Assembly (NCBI RefSeq): GCF_023101665.1
Contig: NZ_CP082161.1
Span: forward strand, 5,208,001-5,272,000
Reading direction: 5' to 3'
Length of the DNA: 64,000 nt
DNA from: Bradyrhizobium sp. 195
GTDB lineage: Bacteria > Pseudomonadota > Alphaproteobacteria > Rhizobiales > Xanthobacteraceae
The notes below the pieces were generated by a model. That model saw only the letters and a program-made list of their open reading frames with translations. It did not search any database and had not been told where the DNA came from. Below, piece after piece: positions 29,621 through 38,030 of the stretch; position 1 is the stretch's first letter, and the number at the start of each line of letters is the position of its first letter. The translations under genes and the position numbers were made by a program.

Positions 29621-31003
29621 ATGTGGAACCGCCCGAGATTCGATCTCAAGGTCCGTCTGACGTTGCGCGTGGCTGCCATCACGGCCGCCTGCTTCGCGGC
29701 AATCTCCGCTTATTTCCTAATCGCGGCCGACCGCGCGGTGCACGCGCGCATCGACGGCATCGCCGCGATTGTGGCGAAATCGCTGGAGCTGCAGCAAGGC
29801 AAGATCCAGTGGGCGGCCGGCCCGCGCGATTTTCCCAACCTCGACCCCGTCGCGGCCTATGTGATGACGCCCGGCCTGTGTCTGGCCTTCCGCGGCGCGA
29901 GCGGCGAGATGCTGCAGCGGTTCTGCAGCGGTGCGCCTGCCCCGGCGAACCCGCCCCCGCAGGCTTTCGCGGCCTTCTATCGCAGCCTGTTCGATCCCGG
30001 CCGCGAAGCGGCACGGCCCGTGATCGTGCGCGGGGCCAAGCTCGGCGAGACCGTGGTTTCGGTCGATCCGGCCGTGCAGACGGCGGAGGCGTGGCACGAG
30101 GCCGGCCGCCTAATGATTGCGCTTGCAATCGCGCTGCCGCTGTTGTGCCTGCTGGTCTATGCTGCGCTGGCGCGCGCGCTGCGCCCGACCCGCCTGATCT
30201 GCACTGGTCTCGAGCGGATCGCGGCCAACGACCTCACGGCGCGGCTGCCGCCGTTCGATCTCGCCGAGCTCTCCGCGATCCGCGACGGCTTCAACCATCT
30301 CGCCGAAAGCCTCGACAATGCGCTGGCCGAACGCAGCGAGCTGACGCGGAAGCTGATCGCGCTGCAGGACGACGAGCGCCGCCATCTCGCCCGCGAGCTG
30401 CATGACGAGTTCGGCCAGTCGCTGGCCGCGATCCGCGCGCTGGCCTCGTCCGCCCGCCAGACCGCCGCGCAGGACTGCCCGGCTTTGCTCGGCGAATGCG
30501 ACGGTATCGCGCGGACCGCGACCGGCATGATGGAGACGCTGCGCGGCGCGCTGTTCCGGCTTCGCCCGCCCGACGTCGAGGAGCTCGGGCTCGTTGCAAG
30601 CCTGGAAGGCCTCGTCGCTGGCTGGAACGGGCGCAGCCGCGGCGAGACGCGCTTTTCGATCCATTTCGACGGCGCGTTCGAAACCCTGCCCGCGGCGATC
30701 AGCGCCAACCTCTACCGCATCGTGCAGGAGGCGCTCACCAACGCCGCCAAGCATGCCGGCGCGACCAAGGTCGACCTGCATTTGACGATGGCGGAAAACG
30801 AGATTGCGCTTGCCATCGACGACGACGGCCGGCCGAGCGATGCCTCGGGCAAATCCGGCATGGGACTGCTCGGCATGCGCGAGCGCGTTGCGGCCCTGCG
30901 CGGCCGGATGAACTTTGAAGTCGGCCCCAACGGCGGCTCGGCGCTGCGCGTCGTCATTCCGCTCGCCGCCGCCGACCGGCAGGCGCTGGAGCATGCGGCA
31001 TGA
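29621..31003 (+). CDS. Membrane sensor histidine kinase, HPK7 (NarX-like) family
   Basis: About 460 residues. TM1 at about 16-34 and TM2 at about 165-187 flank a periplasmic domain with two Cys (PGLCLAF, QRFCSGAP). HAMP follows (RPTRLICTGLERIAANDLTARLPP), then the HisKA_3 box DDERRHLARELHDEFGQSLAAIR with the phosphorylated His, and an HPK7 ATPase with IVQEALTNAAKHA and GMGLLGMRERV. AGGTG six bases before ATG 29621 decides the start; a GTG at 29612 is possible. It is translationally coupled to the response regulator. Confidence 0.93.
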   Translation: MWNRPRFDLKVRLTLRVAAITAACFAAISAYFLIAADRAVHARIDGIAAIVAKSLELQQGKIQWAAGPRDFPNLDPVAAYVMTPGLCLAFRGASGEMLQRFCSGAPAPANPPPQAFAAFYRSLFDPGREAARPVIVRGAKLGETVVSVDPAVQTAEAWHEAGRLMIALAIALPLLCLLVYAALARALRPTRLICTGLERIAANDLTARLPPFDLAELSAIRDGFNHLAESLDNALAERSELTRKLIALQDDERRHLARELHDEFGQSLAAIRALASSARQTAAQDCPALLGECDGIARTATGMMETLRGALFRLRPPDVEELGLVASLEGLVAGWNGRSRGETRFSIHFDGAFETLPAAISANLYRIVQEALTNAAKHAGATKVDLHLTMAENEIALAIDDDGRPSDASGKSGMGLLGMRERVAALRGRMNFEVGPNGGSALRVVIPLAAADRQALEHAA

Positions 31004-31662
31004 GCGCGGCGGATGCGTCCATCCTGCTGGTCGACGACCATTCCGTCGTCCGCGAGGGCTATCGCTCCGTGCTCCAGAAGCAGCCGGGCCTGCGCGTCAT
31101 CGCTGAAGCGGCCGACGGCGCGGAGGCCTATCGTCTGTACAAATCAGAGGCGCCCGATCTCGTCATCATGGACCTCAGCATGCCCGGCATCGGCGGCATC
31201 GAGGCCGTCAGGCGGATCAGGCAGTGGGACAAGGGCGCAAAGATTCTCATCTTCACCATGCACCAGAATGCGGGCTTCGCCGTGCAGGCGATCCGCGCCG
31301 GCGCCAGGGGTTACGTCACCAAGACCAGCCCGCCCGAAACGCTGGTGCGCGCCGTGATGGACGTGCTCGCCGGCAAGATCGCGATCAGCCCCGACATCGA
31401 CCACGAGCTGGCATTGAGCCGGCTCGGCGGCGAAAGCTCGGCTGCCGACGTCCTCACCGCGCGCGAGTTCGAGGTGCTGCGGCTGCTGCTCGCGGAGAAG
31501 ACGACCGACGAAATCGCCGAGACGCTCCACGTCAGCCCGAAGACGGTGGCGAACCTGCATTCCCTGATCAAGGACAAGCTCGGCGTAGGCTCCGACATCG
31601 AGCTGGTCCGCCTGGCGCTCCGCCAGGGACTGTTGACGCAGCTCGATCTCGGCGAGGCCTGA
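31000..31662 (+). CDS. LuxR/NarL family response regulator
   Basis: A 220-residue protein overlapping the kinase by ATGA. The receiver (1-120) has LLVDDHSVVREGY, the phosphoacceptor Asp in LVIMDLSMPG, the Thr switch in IFTMHQ and the KT motif in YVTKTS. The C-terminal GerE HTH reads LTAREFEVLRLLLAEKTTDEIAETLHVSPKTVANLHSLIKDKL in segments. It is the cognate partner of the HPK7 kinase; the target is unknown, and the divergent DUF3280-type gene is the nearest candidate. Confidence 0.95.
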   Translation: MSAADASILLVDDHSVVREGYRSVLQKQPGLRVIAEAADGAEAYRLYKSEAPDLVIMDLSMPGIGGIEAVRRIRQWDKGAKILIFTMHQNAGFAVQAIRAGARGYVTKTSPPETLVRAVMDVLAGKIAISPDIDHELALSRLGGESSAADVLTAREFEVLRLLLAEKTTDEIAETLHVSPKTVANLHSLIKDKLGVGSDIELVRLALRQGLLTQLDLGEA

Positions 31663-31666
31663 TCGC

Positions 31667-32509
31667 TCAGGCCAGATAACGCGTGAGATAGCCTTCCATG
31701 GCATAGAGCGCGCAGAGCGCCAGGCTCGACCACACCGCGGCGCTGAAATACAGAAACATCCAGGTCAGCTCGCCCTTCCAGTGCGCGATGTCGTGGGTCA
31801 CCACCCAGCGCGTCGAGACGTCATGCAGGCCTTCGAGGAAGCCGAGGAACCTATTGCCTTCGACGTGCCCTGCCCGCCAGCGGCTGAGATACATCGGCAC
31901 GTCGACGGTGACGAGGAAGGCGAGGAAGCAGGCGATGCCGACGATGCCGGCGGTCAGCGCCCAGCGCACCGGGCCCTGGAATTCCGGCATCAGGCGGCAG
32001 AGTGCGATGCCCGCCAGGAAGAAGGTCACCGCCCACAGCGAGTTCTCGATCGCGTTGTAGAGGAAGTTGGTCGTCACCACCGCGTACCAGGAGAAGCATT
32101 CCGCGATGATGATGATCGGCACGATCACGAGCGCGATGTTCACGACCGTCTCGGCGCCTGTCATCTTGCCGAGCTGGTGCAGGATGATGGCCCATTGCGC
32201 GACGAAGCAGAGCTCGGCCACGGTCGCGACCGTTCGGCCGACGACGACGCTCGAGAGCCATGTGTCGAACAGGCAGATGCGCTGCACGTCCGCGCGCGGC
32301 AGGATCGAGCGGAACGCGCAGCCGAACACATAGCCGGCGCACAATAGGAACATCAGCCCGATGTCCGAGCCGCCACCGAGGCTACCCAAAGGCGTCGGGT
32401 AGAACTCGCGGTACAGCATGAACCAGACCAGGATGTTGGCGCCGCTCACGAGCGTGAGGGACCCCCACCACCACGCGAGGGGATTCGACCGCGCCTGCCA
32501 CTGCAACAT
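31667..32509 (-). CDS. Polytopic membrane protein of unknown function
   Basis: A 280-residue protein with about seven hydrophobic segments (WWGSLTLVSGANILVWFML, GLMFLLCAGYVFGCAF, VVNIALVIVPIIIIAECFSWY, SLWAVTFFLAGIAL, ALTAGIVGIACFLAFLV and a C-terminal WMFLYFSAAVWSSLALCALY). ATG 32509 is chosen because GGAG lies six bases upstream. I do not recognise the family. The protein has many Trp and several conserved-looking His in HDVSTRWVVTHDIAHWKGE. It is convergent with, and four bases from, the response regulator. Confidence 0.78.
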   Translation of the reverse strand: MLQWQARSNPLAWWWGSLTLVSGANILVWFMLYREFYPTPLGSLGGGSDIGLMFLLCAGYVFGCAFRSILPRADVQRICLFDTWLSSVVVGRTVATVAELCFVAQWAIILHQLGKMTGAETVVNIALVIVPIIIIAECFSWYAVVTTNFLYNAIENSLWAVTFFLAGIALCRLMPEFQGPVRWALTAGIVGIACFLAFLVTVDVPMYLSRWRAGHVEGNRFLGFLEGLHDVSTRWVVTHDIAHWKGELTWMFLYFSAAVWSSLALCALYAMEGYLTRYLA

Positions 32510-32651
32510 GAACCGCTCCAAGAATTATCAATCTGACATGCCGACGTAATAATCCTGTCACAGGACGGCATGCAATCACGACAAAAATCTGTGTGTTCGG
32601 TCGGTCGAGCGCGTGCTTCAGCGAAACCTCGGCGTCGCCCTGCCGTCCACA

Positions 32652-32693
32652 TATTGGACATTTTGCGCACAATTGACGAATTTATTGGACATT
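32652..32693. promoter_or_regulatory. Putative IclR operator/promoter: direct repeat of TATTGGACATT
   Basis: The 11-mer TATTGGACATT occurs at 32652-32662 and 32683-32693, 31 bases apart (three helical turns), directly upstream of the IclR gene. The downstream copy contains TTGGAC, which can act as -35 with GATAGT (32710-32715) as -10. Confidence 0.6.
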
Positions 32694-32720
32694 CGAAGTC
32701 TCTCCGTCCGATAGTTAGAA

Positions 32721-33605
32721 ATGCCCCGGACCGATTCCGCCAAACCTCGACATCCACTTTCCTCCGCCGCGGCGGTGCTGGCGGAGAGTGTCGATGACGC
32801 CGCCTTCGCCACGACGCTGGCAAAGGGGCTCGTGGTGCTCGAGGCGTTCAAGGCCGGCAGCCCGCTGCTGGGCAACATGGAGCTGTCGACGCTCACCGGA
32901 ATTCCGCGTCCGACGGTCGCGCGGCTGACCCACACGCTGGCCGAGCTCGGCTATCTCCGCTACGACGCCGAGCGGGCCAAGTACCGCGTCGGCGCGCGGG
33001 CGCTGCGGATCGCGCATCCTCTGCTGGCCGGAATGCAATTCCGCCAAGTGGCGCGGCCGATGATGCAGGAGCTGGCGCTCAGCGTCCGCGGCACGGTCTC
33101 GATCGGCCTGCTCGACGCCACCTCGATGATCTATGTCGAGACCGCGCGCTCCGGCGATGTCGGGCCGCACGCGCCCGACATCGGCATGCCGATTCCCGTG
33201 GTGATGACCGCGATGGGACGCGCCGCGGCGGCGACTTTGCCGCCGGGCGATGCGGACCGGCTCGAACGGAACATCGCCGCCGAAGACGCCGAGCTATGGT
33301 CGGCCTTTCGTGACAAATACCGCGCCGGGATCGCGCAAGGAAAAAGCCGCGGCTTCTGCACCTGCTGGGGCGAATACATGGCCTCGATCCATGCGGTCGC
33401 CGCGCCGCTGTTTCACGCCAGCGAATCCAAGCAGACGTTCTCGATCAATTGCGGCATCCCCGCGTTCCGGCTCCAGCCGGGGCAGCTGGAGAGCGAGATC
33501 GGACCGCGAATCGCGGCGCTCGCCGACAGCATCCGCGCCATCGTCGGGCAGGCTGAGCTCATGCCACCGCGCAAAACCAGGAAAATCACAAGCGCCGGGA
33601 CATGA
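32721..33605 (+). CDS. IclR family transcriptional regulator
   Basis: A 294-residue regulator. The N-terminal wHTH (about 28-90) shows LAKGLVVLEAFKAG, MELSTLTGIPRPTVARLTHTLAELGYL and YRVGARALRIAHPLL. The C-terminal effector domain includes SIGLLDATSMIYVETARSGD and TAMGRAAAATLPPGDADRL. There is no Shine-Dalgarno sequence before ATG 32721. It is followed by the CoA-transferase gene after one base, so it is autoregulated with the CoA-transferase and Bug genes. Confidence 0.93.
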   Translation: MPRTDSAKPRHPLSSAAAVLAESVDDAAFATTLAKGLVVLEAFKAGSPLLGNMELSTLTGIPRPTVARLTHTLAELGYLRYDAERAKYRVGARALRIAHPLLAGMQFRQVARPMMQELALSVRGTVSIGLLDATSMIYVETARSGDVGPHAPDIGMPIPVVMTAMGRAAAATLPPGDADRLERNIAAEDAELWSAFRDKYRAGIAQGKSRGFCTCWGEYMASIHAVAAPLFHASESKQTFSINCGIPAFRLQPGQLESEIGPRIAALADSIRAIVGQAELMPPRKTRKITSAGT

Positions 33606-33606
33606 C

Positions 33607-34802
33607 ATGGCTGGACCGCTCGAGGGACTGAAGGTTCTCGATATCGCGACGATCATCGCAGCGCCCTTTGCCGCAACACTGCTGGCCGACTACGGCGCGG
33701 ACGTGCTCAAGATCGAGATGCCCGGGCATGGCGACGGCGTGCGGGCGTTTCCGCCGTTCAAGGACGGCAAGCCGCTGTGGTGGAAGGCGGCCAACCGCAA
33801 CAAGAAGTTTGCCACGCTCGATCTGCGCACGCCGGATGGTCTTGCGCTGTTCAAGCAGCTGCTTCCGCGCTTCGACGTGCTGGTCGAGAATTTCCGTCCG
33901 GGGACACTCGATCGATGGGGGCTGTCGAAGGAGGTGCTGTGGTCGATCCAGCCGCGCCTCGTGATTCTGCGCGCCACCGCCTTCGGGCAGGATGGCCCCT
34001 ATCGCGAGCGGCCCGGCTTTGCCCGCATCTTCGAGGCCATGGGCGGGCTCACCTACATCACCGGGGAGAGCGACGGCGAGCCGACCCATCCAGGATACCC
34101 GATCGGGGATTCGATCGGCGGACTGTTCGGCGCCGTCGGCGCGCTCGCGGCGCTGTGGAAGCGGGCGCGCGACCCGAATGCGCCTGGCGAGGAGATCGAT
34201 CTTTCGCTGACAGAGGCCACCTTCCGCCTGCTCGACGTCCTCGCCATCGAGCACGATCAGCTCGGCGCCATTCGCAGCCGGATCGGCAATGCCAACGGCT
34301 ATTCGGCGCCGGCCGCCGTGTTTCGCACCAGCGACGATCACTGGGTGACGCTCGCGGGTTCGACCAATGCGCTGTTTGCGGCAAACTGCCGGGCGATCGA
34401 GCGGCCCGACCTGATCGACGATCCGCGCTTTGCCACCAACGACCGGCGCGTCAAGCATGCCGCCGAGCTCAACGACATTTTCGCCAACTGGTGCGCCGCC
34501 CATCCCCTCGACGAGGTGCTCGCCAGATTCAACGCCGCGCAAGGCACGCTCGCCCCGTCTATTCGATCGACCAGATCGCGGACGACCCGCAAATGCAAGC
34601 GCGCGAAGTCATCACGCGCGTCCCTGACAGGGATTTCGGCACTGTCGCCATGACCAACGTCGTTCCGCGCTTCACCGTCGATCCCACGCGAATGCGTCAC
34701 GCCGCAGGTGATGTCGGTCAGGACAATCGCGAAGTCTATTGCGATTGGCTCAGCCTTTCAGAGGACGAGATTGAACGGCTCACCCAGCGAAAGGTGATCT
34801 GA
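33607..34802 (+). pseudogene. CaiB/BaiF family CoA-transferase, interrupted by a frameshift
   Basis: Residues 1-317 are a clean class III CoA-transferase: LEGLKVLDIATIIAAPFAATLLADYGADVLKIE, VENFRPGTLDRWGL, DGPYRERPGFARIFEAMGGLT and GNANGYSAPAAVF in segments. After GTLAP at about 34557 the frame loses homology, while the next frame continues with VYSIDQIADDPQMQAREV and VVPRFTVDPTR, the normal C-terminal CaiB pattern, to a stop at 34800-34802. One missing G after CCG (34555-34557) would restore a full-length protein. It is a real inactivating deletion or a sequencing error; no canonical slippery heptamer is seen. Confidence 0.9.
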
Positions 34803-34843
34803 ACGTAACAAGAAGACTGACAACAAAAGGGAGGAAGAAGATC

Positions 34844-35830
34844 GTGGCATCACTCGAAGTCACGCGACGAACCCTGCTGGGCACAATCGCAGGCGGCCTG
34901 GTCGCCGGCTCGGGCCTGACGGCACGCGCCGAGGATGCCTGGCCCTTGCGGATGGTGCGGCTGATCTCGCCCTACGGGCCCGGCGGCTCCAACGACATCT
35001 CCTTGCGCCTGCTGGCCGAGGAATTCGGCCGCAGTCTCCGTCAGCAATTCATCGTCGAGAACAAGCCGGGTGCCGGCACCCGCATCGCCAACGACATGGT
35101 CGCGCATGCACCGGGCGACGGCTACACCCTTCTTTACGTCGCGGCCCCCTACGCCACCGCCGAGGCGCTGTTCGGCAAGCTGACCTATGACCGCAAGGAT
35201 CTGCAGCCGGTGGCAATGGCGGTGGTCGCGCCGCTGTTTCTCATCATCAGCGCCGACGCGCCGTTCAAGACGCTTCCCGAACTGATCGCCCACGGCGAGT
35301 CGAAACCGGAGGGGCTGACCTTCGCGTCACCCGGCGCCGGCTCGCAGCCACACCTTGCCGGCGAGCTTCTGTTTCGCGACGCTGGCGTCAAGGGTCTCAA
35401 CATCCCGTTCCGGGGCGATGCCGCCTCCTATACCGAGCTGCTCGCCGGCCGCGTCGATGCCACGTTGACGGCGTTGCCGACCGCCCTGCCCTACATCCAG
35501 AGCGGCAAGTTCATCGTGCTCGGCGTCGCCTCGCCCGAGCGCAGCGCACTCTACCCGCAGGCGCCGACCCTGCGCGAGCAGGGCTTTCCCAACGTGGCTG
35601 CTGCCGGCTGGTACGGATTCATGGCGCCCTCGCCGACGCCGCGCGCGGTCGTCGACAAGCTCCAGGCCGAAGTTCTACGCGCGCTGGCAGAACCTGCGAT
35701 CAACGACAAGCTGACTGCTCAGGGCCTCGAAGTGCGCGCCGGCAATGCGGCCGAGTTCGGCCAGTTCATAGACGCCGAGACGCAGAAATGGACCAAGCTG
35801 ATCCGCGACGCCGGTCTCAAGGGCGAATGA
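34844..35830 (+). CDS. Bug-family tripartite tricarboxylate transporter receptor with Tat signal
   Basis: A 328-residue exported receptor. The N-terminus VTRRTLLGTIAGGLVAG is a twin-arginine signal. The mature part has VRLISPYGPGGSNDISLRLLAEEFGR, VENKPGAGTRIANDMVAHAPGDGYTLL and GWYGFMAPSPTPRAVVDKL in segments. GTG 34844 is preceded by GGGAGG nine bases upstream. It is last in the IclR-CoA-transferase cluster and probably captures the carboxylate that the CoA-transferase activates. Confidence 0.9.
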   Translation: MASLEVTRRTLLGTIAGGLVAGSGLTARAEDAWPLRMVRLISPYGPGGSNDISLRLLAEEFGRSLRQQFIVENKPGAGTRIANDMVAHAPGDGYTLLYVAAPYATAEALFGKLTYDRKDLQPVAMAVVAPLFLIISADAPFKTLPELIAHGESKPEGLTFASPGAGSQPHLAGELLFRDAGVKGLNIPFRGDAASYTELLAGRVDATLTALPTALPYIQSGKFIVLGVASPERSALYPQAPTLREQGFPNVAAAGWYGFMAPSPTPRAVVDKLQAEVLRALAEPAINDKLTAQGLEVRAGNAAEFGQFIDAETQKWTKLIRDAGLKGE

Positions 35831-35850
35831 CCGTTAGCGAACAGGGAATG

Positions 35851-35962
35851 AAAATGAAGAACCGTCTTCTCGATCGCGTCGCGGTCACGGCGCTCACCCG
35901 GTGATGTCGATCGCACAGGCACATGCGCTTGGCGACATCGTGACGTACGAGGCCAGGGAATG
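35851..35962 (+). pseudogene. Possible relict coding fragment after the Bug gene
   Basis: After AGGGA, an ATG begins a 16-codon frame (KNRLLDRVAVTALTR, stop at about 35901-35903) whose start resembles an SDR N-terminus (LxDRVAVVTG). A second short frame (SIAQAHALGDIVTYEARE) runs on to a TGA at about 35962. Neither is a complete gene. This may be the decayed end of the operon. Confidence 0.25.
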
Positions 35963-35993
35963 AGGCGGCGCGAGGCTGGTTCGCGTGCGGCGA

Positions 35994-36260
35994 TCAACGC
36001 CCTTCCGCACGACGGCCGCCGCTGCTGATGACGTCGTCGCTCTCCGCGACGTGGCGCTGATATAGGGAGATGGCGCGATTGGCCATGCGGATTCGGTTCG
36101 TCTCTCCCTGCTCGACCATAACGGTGATCCGCTGCGCCAGGAACACGCAGGCCTGGAATTCGTCGCGGATGCCGCCGGTGCGGGCGAGAAAGTCCCAGGC
36201 GATCTCGTAAGCCTGCTCCGCGGCGGGATTGCGATAGTCGCTGAAGATAATGTGCGTCAT
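35994..36260 (-). CDS. Small conserved-type hypothetical protein
   Basis: An 88-residue, probably all-helical cytosolic protein: FSDYRNPAAEQAYEIAWDFLARTGG, EFQACVFLAQRITVMVEQGE and RMANRAISLYQRHV in segments. The C-terminus is Arg/Gly-rich. I do not recognise the family. ATG 36260 starts the helical part; an in-frame upstream extension is low-complexity and rejected. Confidence 0.65.
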   Translation of the reverse strand: MTHIIFSDYRNPAAEQAYEIAWDFLARTGGIRDEFQACVFLAQRITVMVEQGETNRIRMANRAISLYQRHVAESDDVISSGGRRAEGR

Positions 36261-36668
36261 CACTGGCAAAGCCGGAGCGCGACGATCGTTCCTACCGGGC
36301 GGGCGGGCACGGCCGGGGCTGAAGGCCTGAAACGCCACCGGCCGACCTGGCGCGCCGATGGTTCGATCCTGGCAAAGAAGGCGAATAATTACGCCGCCTG
36401 GCGCTGCTGCGACAGAAACTCCATCGTCACCTTCCCGACATTGCAATCGATCAAGGCGGCCATGCGTTGCTCCTCCTTCAACGATGTCTCCAGCGGTGCC
36501 TTGGCCTCCGGCACCGATCCCGAACGATGTTCCGCACTTGGGACCCGAAACTAACCTGCGATAGCGCCGCCTAGCACCTTGGCCGACACAGCCCCTTCCC
36601 ATCAACGCGTGCAGGAACGGTTGGCGGCGGGCGTGATTGGTCCAGCATGAACATCGAGGAGAAACAAC
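36261..36668. other. Intergenic region without a long gene
   Basis: 408 bases between a minus-strand and a plus-strand small gene. The only notable content is the 24-codon frame at 36389-36463 with a strong ribosome site, listed separately. Just before 36669 there is a short leader with GAGGAG. Confidence 0.5.
36389..36463 (-). CDS. Possible 24-residue small protein
   Basis: On the minus strand ATG 36463 opens a 24-codon frame (begins MAALIDCNVGKV, ends SQQRQAA) closed by TAA. An unusually strong AAGGAGGAG lies about seven bases upstream, better than most ribosome sites in the window. The peptide is amphipathic rather than hydrophobic. It could be a small protein or a leader for the gene at 35994-36260, whose start is 129 bases downstream. 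Confidence 0.42.
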   Translation of the reverse strand: MAALIDCNVGKVTMEFLSQQRQAA

Positions 36669-37001
36669 ATGCGTAAGACAATTCTGACAATCTTAACAGC
36701 CGCGATGCTGGCCGGTGCTTCGGTCGGCGCAGCGATCGCACAAGGCGCCGGTGGCGGTGCGGGCGGTGGCGCTGGCGGTGCTGGTGGCGCCGGCGGCGGT
36801 GCGGGAGGTGCAGGCGCTGGAGCGGGCGCAGGCGCCGGTGCGGGCGGTAGCGGTGCTGGCTCAGGAAGCGCCGGAGACGGCTCCGGCTCCGGCAGTGGCG
36901 GAATCACCCATACGGAACGCGGCGGACAAGGCGCTTCCAGCGCTCCAGGCATGCGCAACGAGACCACTCCGCGGTCCAACGGCACGACACCACGGCGTTA
37001 A
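36669..37001 (+). CDS. Exported glycine/alanine-rich low-complexity protein
   Basis: A 110-residue protein. Signal peptide at residues 1-24 (LTILTAAMLAGASVGAAIA, cleaved near AIAQG), then about 55 residues of GAGG/GAGA/GSGS repeats and a polar tail (THTERGG, RNETTPRSNGTTPRR). No domain is recognisable; such proteins are typically secreted or cell-surface. ATG 36669 lies 5 bases after a purine-rich GAGGAGAAAC leader, and a terminator follows. Confidence 0.72.
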   Translation: MRKTILTILTAAMLAGASVGAAIAQGAGGGAGGGAGGAGGAGGGAGGAGAGAGAGAGAGGSGAGSGSAGDGSGSGSGGITHTERGGQGASSAPGMRNETTPRSNGTTPRR

Positions 37002-37053
37002 TTGCGCCGTCGATCGCGCTTCGGCAATCGAACTTTGACGGTGCGCGCGTGAA

Positions 37054-37082
37054 CGGTCCCGGCTTGTCCTCAGCCGGGACCG
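37054..37082. terminator. Hairpin terminator
   Basis: 11-bp perfect arms CGGTCCCGGCT (37054-37064) and complement (37072-37082), 7-base loop, between the convergent Gly-rich and AHSA1 genes. Confidence 0.7.
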
Positions 37083-37091
37083 CATTTGTCC

Positions 37092-37583
37092 TCACCGATT
37101 CATGCCCGCCACATAGGCTGCAAGCTTGTCCAGCGTCTGGTAGCCGTATTCGACTGCGCCGAAACCGATCATGCCGTCACGCTGCTCGGCGCTCGAGGCC
37201 AGCTGGCGCATCATCAGCACGGTCTTGCCATTGCTCTGCTCGGCAAAGGTGACGGTGAAGCGGAACATGCCGGGATCCTCGTCCTGGTCGAGACCATGAT
37301 CCATCTCCAACAGGTGCGGCCGCTCGATACGGCGGAAGCGCATGCGGTTTGGATAGACCGTGCCGTCGGGGCCGATCATGTTGAAGCGCCAGACGCCGCC
37401 GACCCGCACGTCGATCTCGAAGGTCTCGACCTTGAACCCCTTCGGCCCGAACCATTGCGGCAGATGTTTCGGGTCGGACCACGCCTCGAACACCAGATCG
37501 CGCGGCGCGTCGATCACGCGCGACATCACGATCTCGCGGTCGAGTGACCATTGCGACAGAGCGGGATTGGCAGAATTCGTCAT
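37092..37583 (-). CDS. SRPBCC/AHSA1 domain protein
   Basis: A 163-residue START-like fold protein: VMSRVIDAPRDLVFEAWSDPKHLPQWFGPKGF, GGVWRFNMIGPDG and TLDKLAAYVAG in segments, the Activator-of-Hsp90-ATPase-1-like pattern. It starts at ATG 37583, sharing one base with the stop of the ArsR gene. ArsR-AHSA1 pairs are a common two-gene unit. Ligand unknown. Confidence 0.9.
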   Translation of the reverse strand: MTNSANPALSQWSLDREIVMSRVIDAPRDLVFEAWSDPKHLPQWFGPKGFKVETFEIDVRVGGVWRFNMIGPDGTVYPNRMRFRRIERPHLLEMDHGLDQDEDPGMFRFTVTFAEQSNGKTVLMMRQLASSAEQRDGMIGFGAVEYGYQTLDKLAAYVAGMNR

Positions 37584-37972
37584 CACTCAGAACCTTTCTT
37601 CTTTGTTGTGCGGGACGGCCGCTTGGCGGCCGCCCTCTCCTTCTCTTTCTTGAGCTTCATCACGTAGGCTTCGAACCGGTCGAGCCGCGCCTCCCAGATC
37701 GCGCGTTGCCGCTGGAACCAGTCCTCCGCACCGAGGAGCGCATCCGGGCTGAGGCGGCAGGTGCGCACGCGGCCGGATTTCTCCGACAGAACCAGCCCGC
37801 TCGTCTCCAGCACATGGATGTGCTTCATGAAGCTCGGCAGCGCCATGTCAAAGGGATCGGCGAGCTCGCCGACCGACGCCTCCCCCGCGCAGAGCCGCAT
37901 CACGATCGCCCGCCGCGTGGGATCGGCGAGCGCGGAGAAGACTTGGTCGAGGGCGGATAATTGGTTAGCCAT
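37583..37972 (-). CDS. ArsR family transcriptional regulator
   Basis: A 129-residue wHTH regulator: LDQVFSALADPTRRAIVMRLCAGEASVGELADPFDMALPSFMKHIHVLETSGLV in segments, with an Arg/Lys-rich tail. The metal-binding cysteine pair of ArsR is absent, as in regulators paired with AHSA1 genes. ATG 37972 has no Shine-Dalgarno sequence and lies seven bases after a -10 inside a palindrome, implying a leaderless, autorepressed mRNA. Confidence 0.92.
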   Translation of the reverse strand: MANQLSALDQVFSALADPTRRAIVMRLCAGEASVGELADPFDMALPSFMKHIHVLETSGLVLSEKSGRVRTCRLSPDALLGAEDWFQRQRAIWEARLDRFEAYVMKLKKEKERAAAKRPSRTTKKKGSE

Positions 37973-37980
37973 GAAGCTAA
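37965..37980. promoter_or_regulatory. ArsR-type operator 1, overlapping the ArsR start codon
   Basis: TTAGC-N6-GCTAA. The central bases include the minus-strand ATG (37970-37972) and its edge touches the -10 hexamer. Confidence 0.7.
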
Positions 37981-38008
37981 CTATAGACCCACCATGGTCC
38001 CGTGTCAA
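37973..38008 (-). promoter_or_regulatory. Promoter of the ArsR-AHSA1 operon, leaderless geometry
   Basis: Minus strand: perfect TTGACA (38003-38008), 17-base spacer, TATAGT (37980-37985), seven bases to the ATG. The predicted transcription start coincides with the start codon. Confidence 0.72.
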
Positions 38009-38014
38009 TAATTG

Positions 38015-38030
38015 TTAGCCACTTAGCTAA
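38015..38030. promoter_or_regulatory. ArsR-type operator 2, upstream of the -35
   Basis: A second TTAGC-N6-GCTAA with identical half-sites, exactly 50 bases from operator 1 and six bases from the -35 box. The pair brackets the promoter. Confidence 0.7.

Noticed and set aside
34548..34566. Programmed -1 frameshift in the CoA-transferase gene
   Set aside because: No canonical X-XXY-YYZ slippery heptamer or obvious downstream stem; CaiB proteins are not known to use one.
36600..37001. Minus-strand Pro/Ala-rich frame opposite the glycine-rich gene
   Set aside because: It is the antisense of the Gly-rich repeats; the plus strand has a signal peptide and a ribosome-site-like leader.
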